Positions 13,860-23,261 of a stretch of 64,000 nt of DNA are shown piece after piece. The DNA is from Candidatus Gottesmanbacteria bacterium (GTDB taxonomy: Bacteria; Patescibacteria; Microgenomatia; UBA10105; UBA927): the NCBI GenBank assembly GCA_903821745.1, contig CAIJMI010000003.1:41189-105188 (forward strand), given 5' to 3'. The translations under genes were made by a program, and so were the position numbers. A model generated the notes under the pieces. The model did no database searches, was not told the DNA's origin, and saw only the letters and a program-made list of their open reading frames with translations. Every line of letters starts with the position of its first letter. The stretch's first letter is position 1.

Positions 13860-14921
13860 ATGGCAACACTCACGGAAACTGCTTATCAGACAAGAAAGGC
13901 CATTAATTGGATGATTCTTGCTATTATCGCCTATATTATCTTGCGTATTTTTTGGAGCATAACCAGTTCAATTTTTCTAATGATTTTTCCGCCTAAGGCG
14001 CCTCCACCAACACATGCGTTTGGAAAACTGCCCCCTCTCCAATTTCCTGCACCTGTTTCCTCACCATCTGGAACACTGACATTTCAACTTGAAACTATTG
14101 AAGGGACGGTGCCTAAAGCATCTGAATCAGCAACGGTCTTTTTTATGTCAAAATCAGCACCAAATCTGTTAGCACTCACTAACGCAACAGCGTTTGCAAA
14201 ACGGCTTGAGTTTATCAATGAGCCAATACAGGAAACAAAATATATCTATCGCTATGAAGACGCAGAGGCACCACTTCGAAAACTTCGCTATGACATCGTC
14301 ACAAAAAATTTCATTCTCCGTTATTTATACGAACAAGATATGGGAGTTTTCACCGAACGAAATATAGCCCTTGAAGATGCTGCAAAGATGGAGGCAAAAA
14401 ATATTCTTCAAACATACAATCTCTATGAAAAAGATATTGAGCTTGGGACAACAAAAGTACAGTATCTCAAACTCTCTGGTAATACGCTTACACAAACGAC
14501 AAGCCAATCACAGGCTGATGCTGTTCGTATCGATTATTTCAGACAATCAGTAGCGGGGACGCAAATCGTTACGCCGTATCCCGGAGAAGGACCAATATCA
14601 TTTGTTTTTTCTGGATCAACAAATATTAAAAAACGAGTTTTACAATTTGCCTATACGTTCTGGCCCGTCGATTATCAAACAACAGCAACATATGCATTAA
14701 AACCAAGTAGTCTTGCATGGACAGAACTTCAAAACGGACAGGGGTATATTGTTAGATATCCAAAAAAAACTCTGACTGCAGTCGTTCGAAAAGTCACACT
14801 TGCGTATTATGACTCCATAGAACCGCAGACGTATCTTCAACCTGTATTTGTCTTTGAAGGAGATAATGATTTTCTTGCATACGTTCCCGCAGTGGATGCG
14901 ACATGGGTCGAAGCAAAATAA
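13860..14921 (+). CDS. Membrane-anchored extracytoplasmic protein, function unknown
   Basis: I recognise no firm family. The 353-residue protein has one N-terminal membrane helix (about residues 16-45), a Pro-rich linker (PPKAPPPTHAFGKLPPLQFPAP), then a large domain of about 280 residues expected outside the cell. The end (AYYDSIEPQTYLQPVFVFEGDNDFLAYVPAV) resembles the tail of PepSY/YycI-like sensor-accessory domains, but only loosely. TATACT at 13845-13850 lies 9 nt before the ATG. The gene is single, divergent from gltX, and ends 14 nt before the convergent carboxypeptidase gene. Confidence 0.7.
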   Translation: MATLTETAYQTRKAINWMILAIIAYIILRIFWSITSSIFLMIFPPKAPPPTHAFGKLPPLQFPAPVSSPSGTLTFQLETIEGTVPKASESATVFFMSKSAPNLLALTNATAFAKRLEFINEPIQETKYIYRYEDAEAPLRKLRYDIVTKNFILRYLYEQDMGVFTERNIALEDAAKMEAKNILQTYNLYEKDIELGTTKVQYLKLSGNTLTQTTSQSQADAVRIDYFRQSVAGTQIVTPYPGEGPISFVFSGSTNIKKRVLQFAYTFWPVDYQTTATYALKPSSLAWTELQNGQGYIVRYPKKTLTAVVRKVTLAYYDSIEPQTYLQPVFVFEGDNDFLAYVPAVDATWVEAK

Positions 14922-14935
14922 TTAGGTATTGTTCC

Positions 14936-15895
14936 TTACGGGGTATATGTTTGCCACTCAATATTTGTAAATGTCCAATTAATTAGAGCAATCGTATCAC
15001 CAAACCGGTCAGCGCTTTTCAAAACGACAATGATAACTCGTCTTCCATTCCGTTCAATAAGAGTTACTAAATTTTCCCCTGCTTCTTCCGTCCAACCGGT
15101 TTTAATACCAGCAACCCCCGGAATTTTCCCCAATAATTGATTCACGTTACTTAACTTATGAAAATACGTATGTGTTACATCGGAAACAGTTATTTGTGGA
15201 ATACCCACCATTTTCGAAATGGTTTTATTAGCAAGTGCCACATCAGCTAGTCTTGCTAAATCTTCAGCAGTCATATAATGATCTGAATCATCATATCCAA
15301 CAGGATTTACAAAATGGCTTGCAGAAAGATGAAGACTTTCTGCTTTTTTATTCATCGCGTTAACGAACGCAGTAAGCCCACCTGGATAATTATTTGCAAG
15401 TGCGTATCCTGCATCATTACCAGAATAAATCAGCATGCCGTAGAGTAAATTTTCAACCGTTATCCGTTCCCCTGAAACAAGCCCCATCACTTGTCCATGA
15501 TTCATCGGTTGAACGACTGTCACTATGTCGTCAAGTTGCATTGAATCAAGTACGACAAGTGCCGTCAATATTTTTGTTGTCGATGCAGGAGCGAGTCGGT
15601 CTGTGCTATTTCGTTTAAAAATGTACACACCCGATGTCAAATCCTGAATCATGATGGATTTGGCTGATATTTCATTTCCAGGAATTACACCGGTTTTATT
15701 TACTGGATATGGAGGAGGCACAGGAATGGTCACAACGGGGTCTTTGTTACTACCGATAAATTGTTCAACTACGTACCGATTTTGGCCCGGGTACCAAAGA
15801 AAAAATACAATAGCGACAACAAGGATGATCCATCTGTCAATCCGTGTAGTAATAACACGCGGAATCTTTTTAAAAATAGTTCGAATATTCTGCAT
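14936..15895 (-). CDS. D-alanyl-D-alanine carboxypeptidase (PBP5/DacA type)
   Basis: This serine peptidase trims the terminal D-Ala from peptidoglycan stem peptides. It has an N-terminal membrane anchor (about residues 16-36). The peptidase S11 motifs follow: SXXK as STTK in LAPASTTKILTA, SGN in IYSGNDAGYAL and KTG in GIKTGWTEEAG. The reading frame is open from a TTG at 15907, but the first ATG is at 15895 and is preferred, giving 319 residues. It follows aspS by 15 nt and is probably cotranscribed. The C-terminal DacA beta domain is absent, so this is a minimal form. Confidence 0.94.
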   Translation of the reverse strand: MQNIRTIFKKIPRVITTRIDRWIILVVAIVFFLWYPGQNRYVVEQFIGSNKDPVVTIPVPPPYPVNKTGVIPGNEISAKSIMIQDLTSGVYIFKRNSTDRLAPASTTKILTALVVLDSMQLDDIVTVVQPMNHGQVMGLVSGERITVENLLYGMLIYSGNDAGYALANNYPGGLTAFVNAMNKKAESLHLSASHFVNPVGYDDSDHYMTAEDLARLADVALANKTISKMVGIPQITVSDVTHTYFHKLSNVNQLLGKIPGVAGIKTGWTEEAGENLVTLIERNGRRVIIVVLKSADRFGDTIALINWTFTNIEWQTYTP

Positions 15896-15910
15896 GGCAG
15901 GGATCAATAA

Positions 15911-17278
15911 TTACTTTTTCTTTTTGAGGCTTAATCCTAATTCTTTCAGTTGTTCATCGGCTACTTTTCCTGGTGCATCCATAACACTTGTTTGACCACT
16001 GGATGTTTGTGGAAATGCCTGCACTTCTTTGATAGATGTTTCCCCCATCAATCCCATCAAAAATCTATCTATACCAAGCGCTATTCCTCCGTGAGGAGGA
16101 GCACCATATTGAAATGCAGTTAGCATATGTCCAAATTTTTCCTGAATTGCCTCTTTTGAATGCCCCAAAACTTCAAACACTTTTGCAAGCACCGCTGGAT
16201 CGTTACTTCTAATACTACCGCCTCCTGCTTCATACCCATTCCAGACAAGATCATATTGTAGCGTTGCGATTCCTTCAATTTGCCCTTTCATAAATGCTTC
16301 TTTTTGTTCTTCGGGCATTCCTGAAAAAGGATTATGTGTATATGTCCATTTCCCTTCTTTATCTTTTTCAAAAAATGGAAAATCAATAACCCATGCGAAT
16401 GCATTAATCCCGCTTTTCTTTTCCTCTTCTGTTCGAAGATCAAATTTATCTGCTCCGAATTGCTTCATCGCCTGGTCATAGGTATATATAGGAAAAGGTT
16501 TCTTTTGAATAATTCCTCCGAGTTTTTCAACAATTTCAGTAACCATCCGTTCAATTAAACCCATCACATCTTCCCGTTTTACAAAACTCATTTCAATATC
16601 AAGTTGTGTATGTTCAAATCCCCGATCGGCACGCAAATCTTCATCACGCATACACCGAGCGATTTGAAAATACCGTTCAAATCCTGCAACCATCAATAAT
16701 TGTTTATATTGTTGTGGTGATTGTGGAAGTGCATAAAATTCGCCTTGTTGTAACCGTGATGGCACAAGAAAATCCCGTGAACCTTCTGGGGTAGATTTGG
16801 TAAGCAAAGGCGTTTCAATTTCCACAAAATCATTTTTGAACAAATACTCCCGCATCATGTTTACCACTTTTGACCGCATTCTAATATTTTTTTGTAATCG
16901 TTCACGACGCAAATCCAAATACCGGTATTTCAACCGTATCTCTTCATTAATATCCCGTCCATCCGTATCAAGAGGAAATGGAAGTTCTGTGGCATGAGAA
17001 AGAATGGTTACCGTTTGTGCTTCAATTTCAATGGTCCCCGTTGTCAGTTTTGGGTTAATCATTGATTCCGGACGTTTTTTAACTATACCCTCTATCTCCA
17101 CACAATCTTCTGGTTTTACATCGCCCAGTGTTTTCATGGATACCACCTGCACGACACCTGATCGATCACGAACATCCAAAAACATAATTTTCCCGTGGTC
17201 ACGACGTGCATTAATCCATCCTTGTAGCACGACTTTTTCTCCAATTTTTTCAGGAGTTGAAGCAATAAGAGTTCTCAT
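15911..17278 (-). CDS. aspS: Aspartyl-tRNA synthetase, bacterial type lacking the GAD insertion
   Basis: AspS charges tRNA-Asp (and tRNA-Asn in non-discriminating forms). The N-terminal OB-fold (VVLQGWINARRDHGKIMFLDVRDRSG), motif 2 with the bacterial-type RDEDLRADRGFEHTQ, and motif 3 with GGIALGIDR are clear. The chain is 455 residues, against about 590 in E. coli. The junction FGADKFDLRTEEEKK then AFAWVIDFPFF shows that the GAD insertion domain (about 130 residues) is missing. The start at 17278 is set by a promoter 7 nt upstream; ATGs at 17287 and 17314 lie in or before it. The carboxypeptidase gene follows. Confidence 0.95.
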   Translation of the reverse strand: MRTLIASTPEKIGEKVVLQGWINARRDHGKIMFLDVRDRSGVVQVVSMKTLGDVKPEDCVEIEGIVKKRPESMINPKLTTGTIEIEAQTVTILSHATELPFPLDTDGRDINEEIRLKYRYLDLRRERLQKNIRMRSKVVNMMREYLFKNDFVEIETPLLTKSTPEGSRDFLVPSRLQQGEFYALPQSPQQYKQLLMVAGFERYFQIARCMRDEDLRADRGFEHTQLDIEMSFVKREDVMGLIERMVTEIVEKLGGIIQKKPFPIYTYDQAMKQFGADKFDLRTEEEKKSGINAFAWVIDFPFFEKDKEGKWTYTHNPFSGMPEEQKEAFMKGQIEGIATLQYDLVWNGYEAGGGSIRSNDPAVLAKVFEVLGHSKEAIQEKFGHMLTAFQYGAPPHGGIALGIDRFLMGLMGETSIKEVQAFPQTSSGQTSVMDAPGKVADEQLKELGLSLKKKK

Positions 17279-17285
17279 AGAACTC

Positions 17286-17314
17286 ATTCTAAAGCTTCGG
17301 ATAATTCTTGACAA
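17286..17314 (-). promoter_or_regulatory. Promoter of aspS (TTGTCA - 17 bp - TAGAAT), leaderless type
   Basis: On the minus strand TTGTCA (17309-17314), exactly 17 bp, then TAGAAT (17286-17291), ending 7 nt before the aspS ATG. There is no Shine-Dalgarno. It is one of the best-formed leaderless promoters in the window. Confidence 0.7.
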
Positions 17315-17328
17315 GGGAGACTCAAAAC

Positions 17329-18990
17329 TTAGGTGAGATGGATATCACGAATTTTTATTTGCATCGTGGTCGTACCGTTCCAAACATTTTCATCAACAGT
17401 ATAGGCAACATCAACATGGGTACCAACAGGTATTACTTCAGCCATTTCCCCAAATCCGAATGCAACTGCGTCCATTATCTTCTTCTCTTCATCTTTCAAT
17501 TTTAATTTTAAATGGTTCATTTTTGCACCAATTTTCCGAACCTGATCAACCATCACATTCCGAGAAACAAATACCGGTTCATAATTCCCTAGACCAAATG
17601 GAGCAAATGCAGAAATACCAATAAATAATGATTTTGTAATCATGGTGAGTGGAAGTTCTGTATCAACAAACAACGACCGTGTAAATAATGCATCTGAAAT
17701 TACTTCAACACTCTTTTGAGCAAAAAATGCTTTTAGTTCAGACAATTTTTTTGTTTCCACCGTAAATCCCGCAGCCATAGGATGACCACCAACATCAACT
17801 AAGAGATCTCCAGCACTTCTGATAAATTCAACAATGTTAAATCCTGCAATAGACCGTGCTGACGCTTTAGAAAATATCTCTCCCTCCGCAATCACAATGC
17901 TTGGTCGGTAATACTCTTCCACCAGTTTTCCAGCTACCAGTCCGATAATACCGGGGTTATATGATGGATCTGAAACAACCAACATTTTTTTCTTTTTAAT
18001 ATCTTCAATTTTTGAAAGCCCTGTCAGTGCATGGAGGGTTGTGTCGACGGTTAGTTGTTGTCGTTCTTTGTTTGTCAGACCTAATTTGGAAGCTAGCATA
18101 GTTGCCCGTTCTTCATTTTTTGTACATAACAAACGGAGTGCATCAATGGCATGATCCAGTCTTCCCATTGCATTGAGGCGTGGGGCAATAATATGAGAGA
18201 TATCAGACGTGACAATTGCTTTTTCCTCAAGGCCTGATTCTTTTATGAGCGCTAAGAGTCCAATCCGTTTCGTTTTTCCTATTTCAATAAGCCCGTATTT
18301 TGTAATGCTTCTATTTGGACCAACAAGTGGAACCATATCGGCAATGGTGCCAATAGTGGCAAGAGCTAGTAAATCCTGCACCTTTGTTCGCTCATTTTCT
18401 GTTAACAAGGTTTTAGCAATAAACCAGGAAATACCCGCACCACAAAGATCCGTTGTATGAACGGTGACACAATCAGGCAAATGCTTTGGGGGCAGATGGT
18501 GATCAGAGATAATAACGTCTATCCCTAGATTTTGTGCGTACTTAACTTGTTGCCATGCGGTAATACCATGATCCACCGTTATGATAAGCGTCGGATTGAA
18601 TTCTGTGACACAAGTCTGAATACCCTTTTCTGACAACCCATATCCTTCTTCAATTCGATGCGGAACATACGGCATCACTTGTGCGCCTAATGAATGAAGC
18701 GCTTCCCACATAATTGCTCCTGCTGTTATTCCGTCGGCATCATAATCGGCATAGACGACAATTGATTCTTTGTTTTTAATTGCTTTTTCAATACGAGCAA
18801 CTGCCTTTTTTAAAGAAGTTCCCTGTATGCCCACTTCATGCGGTGTTAAATCGATTGGCTGTTTTGGATGAAGAAATGCCTCTTTTGTGCTTTTGGTCGT
18901 CAATCCTCTGTTTGCAAGAAGGACTTCAACAACGTCGTCAACATTCTTAATTTTTTCAAAGTTTGTATCCTGTATATTCCAGTTTTTCAT
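17329..18990 (-). CDS. recJ: Single-stranded-DNA-specific exonuclease RecJ
   Basis: RecJ degrades single-stranded DNA 5' to 3' in recombination and mismatch repair. The 553-residue protein has the DHH-family metal motifs VYADYDADG, TVDHGI and ISDHHLPP, the conserved PRLNAMGR stretch, and the DHHA1 motif VGGHPMAAGFT, then an OB-fold C-terminus. Length matches bacterial RecJ (about 560-580). It is a single gene ending 50 nt before the aspS start. It is divergent from cca, with about 35 nt between starts, so promoters must overlap; TATGAT is 12 nt before its ATG. Confidence 0.95.
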   Translation of the reverse strand: MKNWNIQDTNFEKIKNVDDVVEVLLANRGLTTKSTKEAFLHPKQPIDLTPHEVGIQGTSLKKAVARIEKAIKNKESIVVYADYDADGITAGAIMWEALHSLGAQVMPYVPHRIEEGYGLSEKGIQTCVTEFNPTLIITVDHGITAWQQVKYAQNLGIDVIISDHHLPPKHLPDCVTVHTTDLCGAGISWFIAKTLLTENERTKVQDLLALATIGTIADMVPLVGPNRSITKYGLIEIGKTKRIGLLALIKESGLEEKAIVTSDISHIIAPRLNAMGRLDHAIDALRLLCTKNEERATMLASKLGLTNKERQQLTVDTTLHALTGLSKIEDIKKKKMLVVSDPSYNPGIIGLVAGKLVEEYYRPSIVIAEGEIFSKASARSIAGFNIVEFIRSAGDLLVDVGGHPMAAGFTVETKKLSELKAFFAQKSVEVISDALFTRSLFVDTELPLTMITKSLFIGISAFAPFGLGNYEPVFVSRNVMVDQVRKIGAKMNHLKLKLKDEEKKIMDAVAFGFGEMAEVIPVGTHVDVAYTVDENVWNGTTTMQIKIRDIHLT

Positions 18991-19025
18991 GGTCTCTATG
19001 GTATCATAAGAGGAGCAAATACCGT

Positions 19026-20420
19026 ATGAGTACTATAGAACCAATGCCCAAAAAAGCCAAGGAAACCATACTTACCATGCAACGCGCAGGGTACGAATGC
19101 TATGCTGTCGGTGGGTCTGTCAGAGACACCTTAATGGGTCAGAAAACCAAAGGATGGGACTTTACCACTAACGCAACGCCTGAACAGATTCTTGCTGTAT
19201 TTCCTGATAGTTTTTATGACAATCAGTTTGGTACTGTTGGAATAAAAATCTATGCAACAGAAAAAAAACATGACGAAACCGAAAAACCGATTGATATTTA
19301 CGAAATAACTACCTATCGAAGTGAAAAGGGGTATAAAGATCACCGACATCCTGATACTGTTTCCTGGGGAAAAACACTGAAGGAAGATCTCTCTCGAAGA
19401 GACTTTTCCATTAATGCCATTGCGTGGGACGGGGAATCACTCATTGATCCCTATAATGGACAAAACGCTATTGAGAATAAACAACTTAAAACCGTTGGTA
19501 ATCCAGATGAACGATTTGCAGAAGATGCACTCCGTATGATGCGCGCAATTCGAATCGCAAGTCAGTTAGGTTTTCAAATTGAAGAAACGACAAATGCAGC
19601 AATTTGCAACCACGCAAGTCTTTTTGATGACATTTCCAAAGAACGGGTACGGGATGAATTCCTAAAAATCCTTGTAAGCCCCTTTAGTGCTGATGGCATC
19701 ATACTTTTAAAAAATACGGGACTCCTTGCTCATATTGTTCCAGAACTTGTTCCTGCGTTTACCACGGAACAAAAAAGTCCAAACCGACATCATCTTTATG
19801 ATGTTGGTGTTCACAGTGTAAAAGCAATGGAAGCATGCCCATCGATTGACCCAATCGTTAAATTTGCAACACTTATTCATGACATTGGAAAACCCAAAAC
19901 GTTTCGAAAAGATGAAACGGGGCAAATTACCTTTTATAATCATGAAGTTGCAGGAACAGCAATTGCCAGACGTGTTGTCGAACGACTACGATTTTCAAAA
20001 AAAGACAGCGAACGTATTCTTACCCTCATCAGGTGGCATCAATTTAGCGTTGATGAACGGCAAACAGATAGTGCTATCCGAAGAATCATACGAAGAGTTG
20101 GTAAAGAAAACCTGAATGATATTCTTGCGCTTCGCATTGGTGATCGTCTCGGAGGCGGAGCACTTGAAACATCCTGGAGATTGGAACTTTTTAAAAAAAG
20201 ACTTGAAGAAGTACAACAACAGCCATTTTCCGTCAAAGATTTAAAGATTAATGGAAATGATATTATGAATGTTCTTGGGGTTCGTCCGGGACCCATCATT
20301 GGAAAAACACTCAGTGATATTTTTGCTGACGTTGAAAAAGGAACACTCGTGAATGAACGAGAGACATTACTTAAAAAGATTACTTCTTTTTCTTCTGTTC
20401 CAAATAGTCCCACAAAATAA
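19026..20420 (+). CDS. cca: CCA-adding tRNA nucleotidyltransferase
   Basis: This enzyme adds or repairs the 3' CCA end of tRNAs, which fits the two tRNA genes here that lack encoded CCA. The 464 residues begin with the class II nucleotidyltransferase head (AVGGSVRDTLMG, then KGWDFTTNATPEQI with the metal Asp pair region) and RDFSINAIAWD. The HD domain (KFATLIHDIGKP) and a C-terminal helical tail follow. The start at 19026 has AGGAG 8-12 nt upstream. An in-frame ATG at 18963 lies inside recJ and is rejected. The last 41 nt overlap secF on the other strand. Confidence 0.95.
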   Translation: MSTIEPMPKKAKETILTMQRAGYECYAVGGSVRDTLMGQKTKGWDFTTNATPEQILAVFPDSFYDNQFGTVGIKIYATEKKHDETEKPIDIYEITTYRSEKGYKDHRHPDTVSWGKTLKEDLSRRDFSINAIAWDGESLIDPYNGQNAIENKQLKTVGNPDERFAEDALRMMRAIRIASQLGFQIEETTNAAICNHASLFDDISKERVRDEFLKILVSPFSADGIILLKNTGLLAHIVPELVPAFTTEQKSPNRHHLYDVGVHSVKAMEACPSIDPIVKFATLIHDIGKPKTFRKDETGQITFYNHEVAGTAIARRVVERLRFSKKDSERILTLIRWHQFSVDERQTDSAIRRIIRRVGKENLNDILALRIGDRLGGGALETSWRLELFKKRLEEVQQQPFSVKDLKINGNDIMNVLGVRPGPIIGKTLSDIFADVEKGTLVNERETLLKKITSFSSVPNSPTK

Positions 20421-21258
20421 CCAGCGGGGTTGCAACAAATGGTGATGAATAGGTTCCGGTAATTGTTCCAATCAAAAGTGCAACAGCAAACCATTTAATG
20501 GTTTCTCCTCCCATTAATACAAGTGCTAACAACATAAATATAATCGTAAATGAATTAATTAGTGATCTCCCCATCGTTTCATTGAGTGCAGTATCTGAGA
20601 TTTCCCGAATATTTCCTTTCATGTCTTTTTTTCGATATTCACGGATACGGTCAAAAATAACAATAGTGTCATGGACAGAAAAACTCATGGTGGTCAAAAA
20701 TGCGGTCATAAATAACGTATCTACTTCAACACCCAGAAAATGACCGAATAAAGAAAACATACCAAATACAACAAGCACATCGTGTACTAATGCAATAACT
20801 GCTGACACACCGAATTTAATATTTTTAAACGCATACGCTACATACGAAAGAATCGCAATAATTGCTAGTATTGAAGCAACAAGTGATTTAAACAGTAATT
20901 CCTGACCTAAAATGGGACCGACCGTATCCTTTCGCAAAAGTTCCGGTTCACTTCCTGCTTCTTTGGACAGTGCTGATTGAAATGCAGTAATTTTTTCATC
21001 CGTCGCATTCCCAGCACGGATGTCATAGACATTTGGTCCGACACTTTGTACTGACATGAGTGGAAACTGTTCTTGGTTTCCAATTGTTTCAATTGTTGAA
21101 ACAGATATATTTTTTGCAAATTTCATTTCAAGCAAGGTTCCTCCAGTAAAATCTACTGATGGACGAAGACCAAATCGCACCAACGAATATATTCCTGGCA
21201 CTAATACCATGGCTGATATTAATACATATATCCAAATATATTTTGAGAAACGAATCAT
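20380..21258 (-). CDS. secF: Protein translocase subunit SecF
   Basis: SecF with SecD uses ion flow to help protein release from the translocon. The 292 residues have six membrane helices with a large extracytoplasmic loop after helix 1, and the family motifs VDFTGGTLLEMKF, a TMSFSVHDTIVIFDRIRE segment and a C-terminal membrane domain. The start overlaps the secD stop as ATGA. The C-terminal coding end overlaps cca by 41 nt, one of the longest convergent overlaps in the window. Confidence 0.96.
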   Translation of the reverse strand: MIRFSKYIWIYVLISAMVLVPGIYSLVRFGLRPSVDFTGGTLLEMKFAKNISVSTIETIGNQEQFPLMSVQSVGPNVYDIRAGNATDEKITAFQSALSKEAGSEPELLRKDTVGPILGQELLFKSLVASILAIIAILSYVAYAFKNIKFGVSAVIALVHDVLVVFGMFSLFGHFLGVEVDTLFMTAFLTTMSFSVHDTIVIFDRIREYRKKDMKGNIREISDTALNETMGRSLINSFTIIFMLLALVLMGGETIKWFAVALLIGTITGTYSSPFVATPLVILWDYLEQKKKK

Positions 21259-22640
21259 GCGTTCTCCCCTTTCTTTCCTCGTGGCCCCTTATACAAAACG
21301 CGAATAAATGTTCTCGTAACGACGATACCGGTAAATAAACTTGTCACAACTCCAATAAATAATGTCGCTGCAAACCCACGAACTAATCCAGATGTTGGAA
21401 GAAATGTCCAATTCCCAGGATTAAATAAAATTATTGATGTAATAATCGTTGTAAAATTTGCGTCTCTGATACTATCCCAAGCCTTTCCAAATCCAAGCTC
21501 CATTGCAATTTGCCATGGTTTTCCTTTACGAAGCTCTTCTTTGTATCTGGAAAAAATTAGAATATTACTATCAACTGCCATTCCAATAGATAAAATAAAT
21601 CCTGCAATTCCAGGAAGTGTTAATGTCACAGGAATAATTCTGTATAAGGCAAGCGTAATAAGCCCATACATAATAAGAGCAAAGTCCGCTAATAATCCCA
21701 ACACTCCGTATTCAACGATCATAAACACTGCAACAATGCCAAGCCCAATGACTCCCGCTCGCGTACTCTTTAATACTGATTCTGCACCAAGCGTTGCACC
21801 AATTGTTCGCTTCTCCACAACTTTTACCGGAACAGGTAACGCTCCGGCGTTAAGCTGAATCGCAAGTTGTTTAGCACTATCAACGGTAAAGCTTCCCGTG
21901 ATAACTGCCTGACCATCAGTAATTTCTGTACTTACTTTTGGCGCTGTTACGATGACGTCATCCAAAAATATGGCCAGTGGTTTCCCAATCAGCCGTTTTG
22001 TGACATCTGCAAATTTTTTCGCTCCTTCCGGCGTAAATAGAATTTCAACTTCTGGTTCACCTGATTGTGAATTAAACTGTAAACTGGATTTCTTTAAATC
22101 TTTCCCTGAAACCCCGACGGGTTTTGTATTTTCGAGTGTTGGCATAAAATAGGCTGCTGATGTTGCTACTTGTGCTTCTTCTATTATTTCACGAAACTCC
22201 AAGTTCGCAGTTTGTCCAACGAGTGCAAGTGCCTCCTCAGTATTTGTAATACCTGGAAGTTCGACAAGTATTCTATACGTATCACCACTTACTGCTGATT
22301 GAACGACTGGTTCTGATACACCAAAGAAATTTACTCTCCGTTCGATTACCTGTTTTGCAGATTCCAGTGAATCCAGTCGGTCTGCCGCTGCAATTCCGGT
22401 CATGTCTGCTTCCAGCGATACTTGCGTCCCCCCTGCAAGATCCAAACCTAAATGCGTCGTAAAATCTTTTTTGATTTTCATCCCAAATATCTGGGTATCG
22501 ATTGTTGGAGGATTTAACGTAATTACTTGTTTCGTTGTGCCAAAAGGAATCGCAATCTTGGTGTTTTGTGGGATCACAATTACCCCAAGAATAAGGGCTA
22601 ATACAAGAAGAAGCACAAACGTTCTTTTTGTGTGTTTCAT
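21255..22640 (-). CDS. secD: Protein translocase subunit SecD
   Basis: SecD is the partner of SecF. The 461-residue protein has an N-terminal membrane helix, a periplasm-like P1 region with HLGLDLAGGTQVSLEAD, then five more helices with the conserved GIAGFILSIGMAVDSNILIFSRYKEE segment. It is shorter than E. coli SecD (615) because of a smaller P1 head, as in Gram-positives. It is translationally coupled to secF (ATGA) and lies 15 nt after the winged-helix/nucleotidyltransferase gene. Confidence 0.96.
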   Translation of the reverse strand: MKHTKRTFVLLLVLALILGVIVIPQNTKIAIPFGTTKQVITLNPPTIDTQIFGMKIKKDFTTHLGLDLAGGTQVSLEADMTGIAAADRLDSLESAKQVIERRVNFFGVSEPVVQSAVSGDTYRILVELPGITNTEEALALVGQTANLEFREIIEEAQVATSAAYFMPTLENTKPVGVSGKDLKKSSLQFNSQSGEPEVEILFTPEGAKKFADVTKRLIGKPLAIFLDDVIVTAPKVSTEITDGQAVITGSFTVDSAKQLAIQLNAGALPVPVKVVEKRTIGATLGAESVLKSTRAGVIGLGIVAVFMIVEYGVLGLLADFALIMYGLITLALYRIIPVTLTLPGIAGFILSIGMAVDSNILIFSRYKEELRKGKPWQIAMELGFGKAWDSIRDANFTTIITSIILFNPGNWTFLPTSGLVRGFAATLFIGVVTSLFTGIVVTRTFIRVLYKGPRGKKGENA

Positions 22641-22655
22641 ATAAATGAAAAGAAT

Positions 22656-23237
22656 CTATTCAACAAGCTCTTCCTCGTCACCAACAAGCATGATACGAGA
22701 CCCTGAAAGCACTGTAAGTACAAACGGATCGCGACGGCGTTTTCTGAATGTAAATTCTTCTTCTGACATAACGGTATAATTTAGTTCCCTCTCTCTTCGT
22801 ACTTCTTCAGCTTTCACCAGCTGTGATAATTCAGGAATGACGACGTTACCAACAATTAAAAGATCAACATCTGTTGAACTTTTCCGCTGTAATCCTCGTA
22901 CATACCTTCCTGACATCATAACAAATTTTAGTTTTCCGAGTTTCGCCTTATGTTTTAAAATATCAAATCCAAGACCAGATGTCTTTGCTACCAATTCCAA
23001 AAGTTCAAAATAGAGCGGGTAGTCTTTCCGAAATCCATAAAATAGTCTATTTGCACGTTGCTCTTTTGAAAGCATCCCTGCTTCTTCCATATGGGAAAGC
23101 TCTCGTCTCACCGCATTAATTTCTTCACCTATTTTTCGCACAATATCACGAACATGAAAAATCGCTCCCGGGTGACTCAAAAACAGCTGTAACATCTTCA
23201 CCCGGACTCTAGAGATGATAATATCTTCAAGCAACAT
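22656..23237 (-). CDS. Winged-helix protein fused to a minimal nucleotidyltransferase domain
   Basis: The 193-residue protein has an N-terminal winged-helix DNA-binding region (RVRVKMLQLFLSHPGAIFHVRDIVRKI to NAVRRELSHMEEAGML, about 10-60). It is followed by a nucleotidyltransferase-like fold with SGRYVRG and SSTDVDLLIVG (about 108-128), which resembles the GS..RG.....SD.D pattern of MNT domains. Here the leading Gly-Ser is Ser-Gly and the second Asp pair is kept. Such fusions are common in archaea and CPR; a regulatory role is plausible but unproved. It is between DUF3048 (24 nt upstream) and secD (15 nt downstream). Confidence 0.8.
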   Translation of the reverse strand: MLLEDIIISRVRVKMLQLFLSHPGAIFHVRDIVRKIGEEINAVRRELSHMEEAGMLSKEQRANRLFYGFRKDYPLYFELLELVAKTSGLGFDILKHKAKLGKLKFVMMSGRYVRGLQRKSSTDVDLLIVGNVVIPELSQLVKAEEVRRERELNYTVMSEEEFTFRKRRRDPFVLTVLSGSRIMLVGDEEELVE

Positions 23238-23261
23238 ATTTCATCTTTCCGGGCAGGAACA

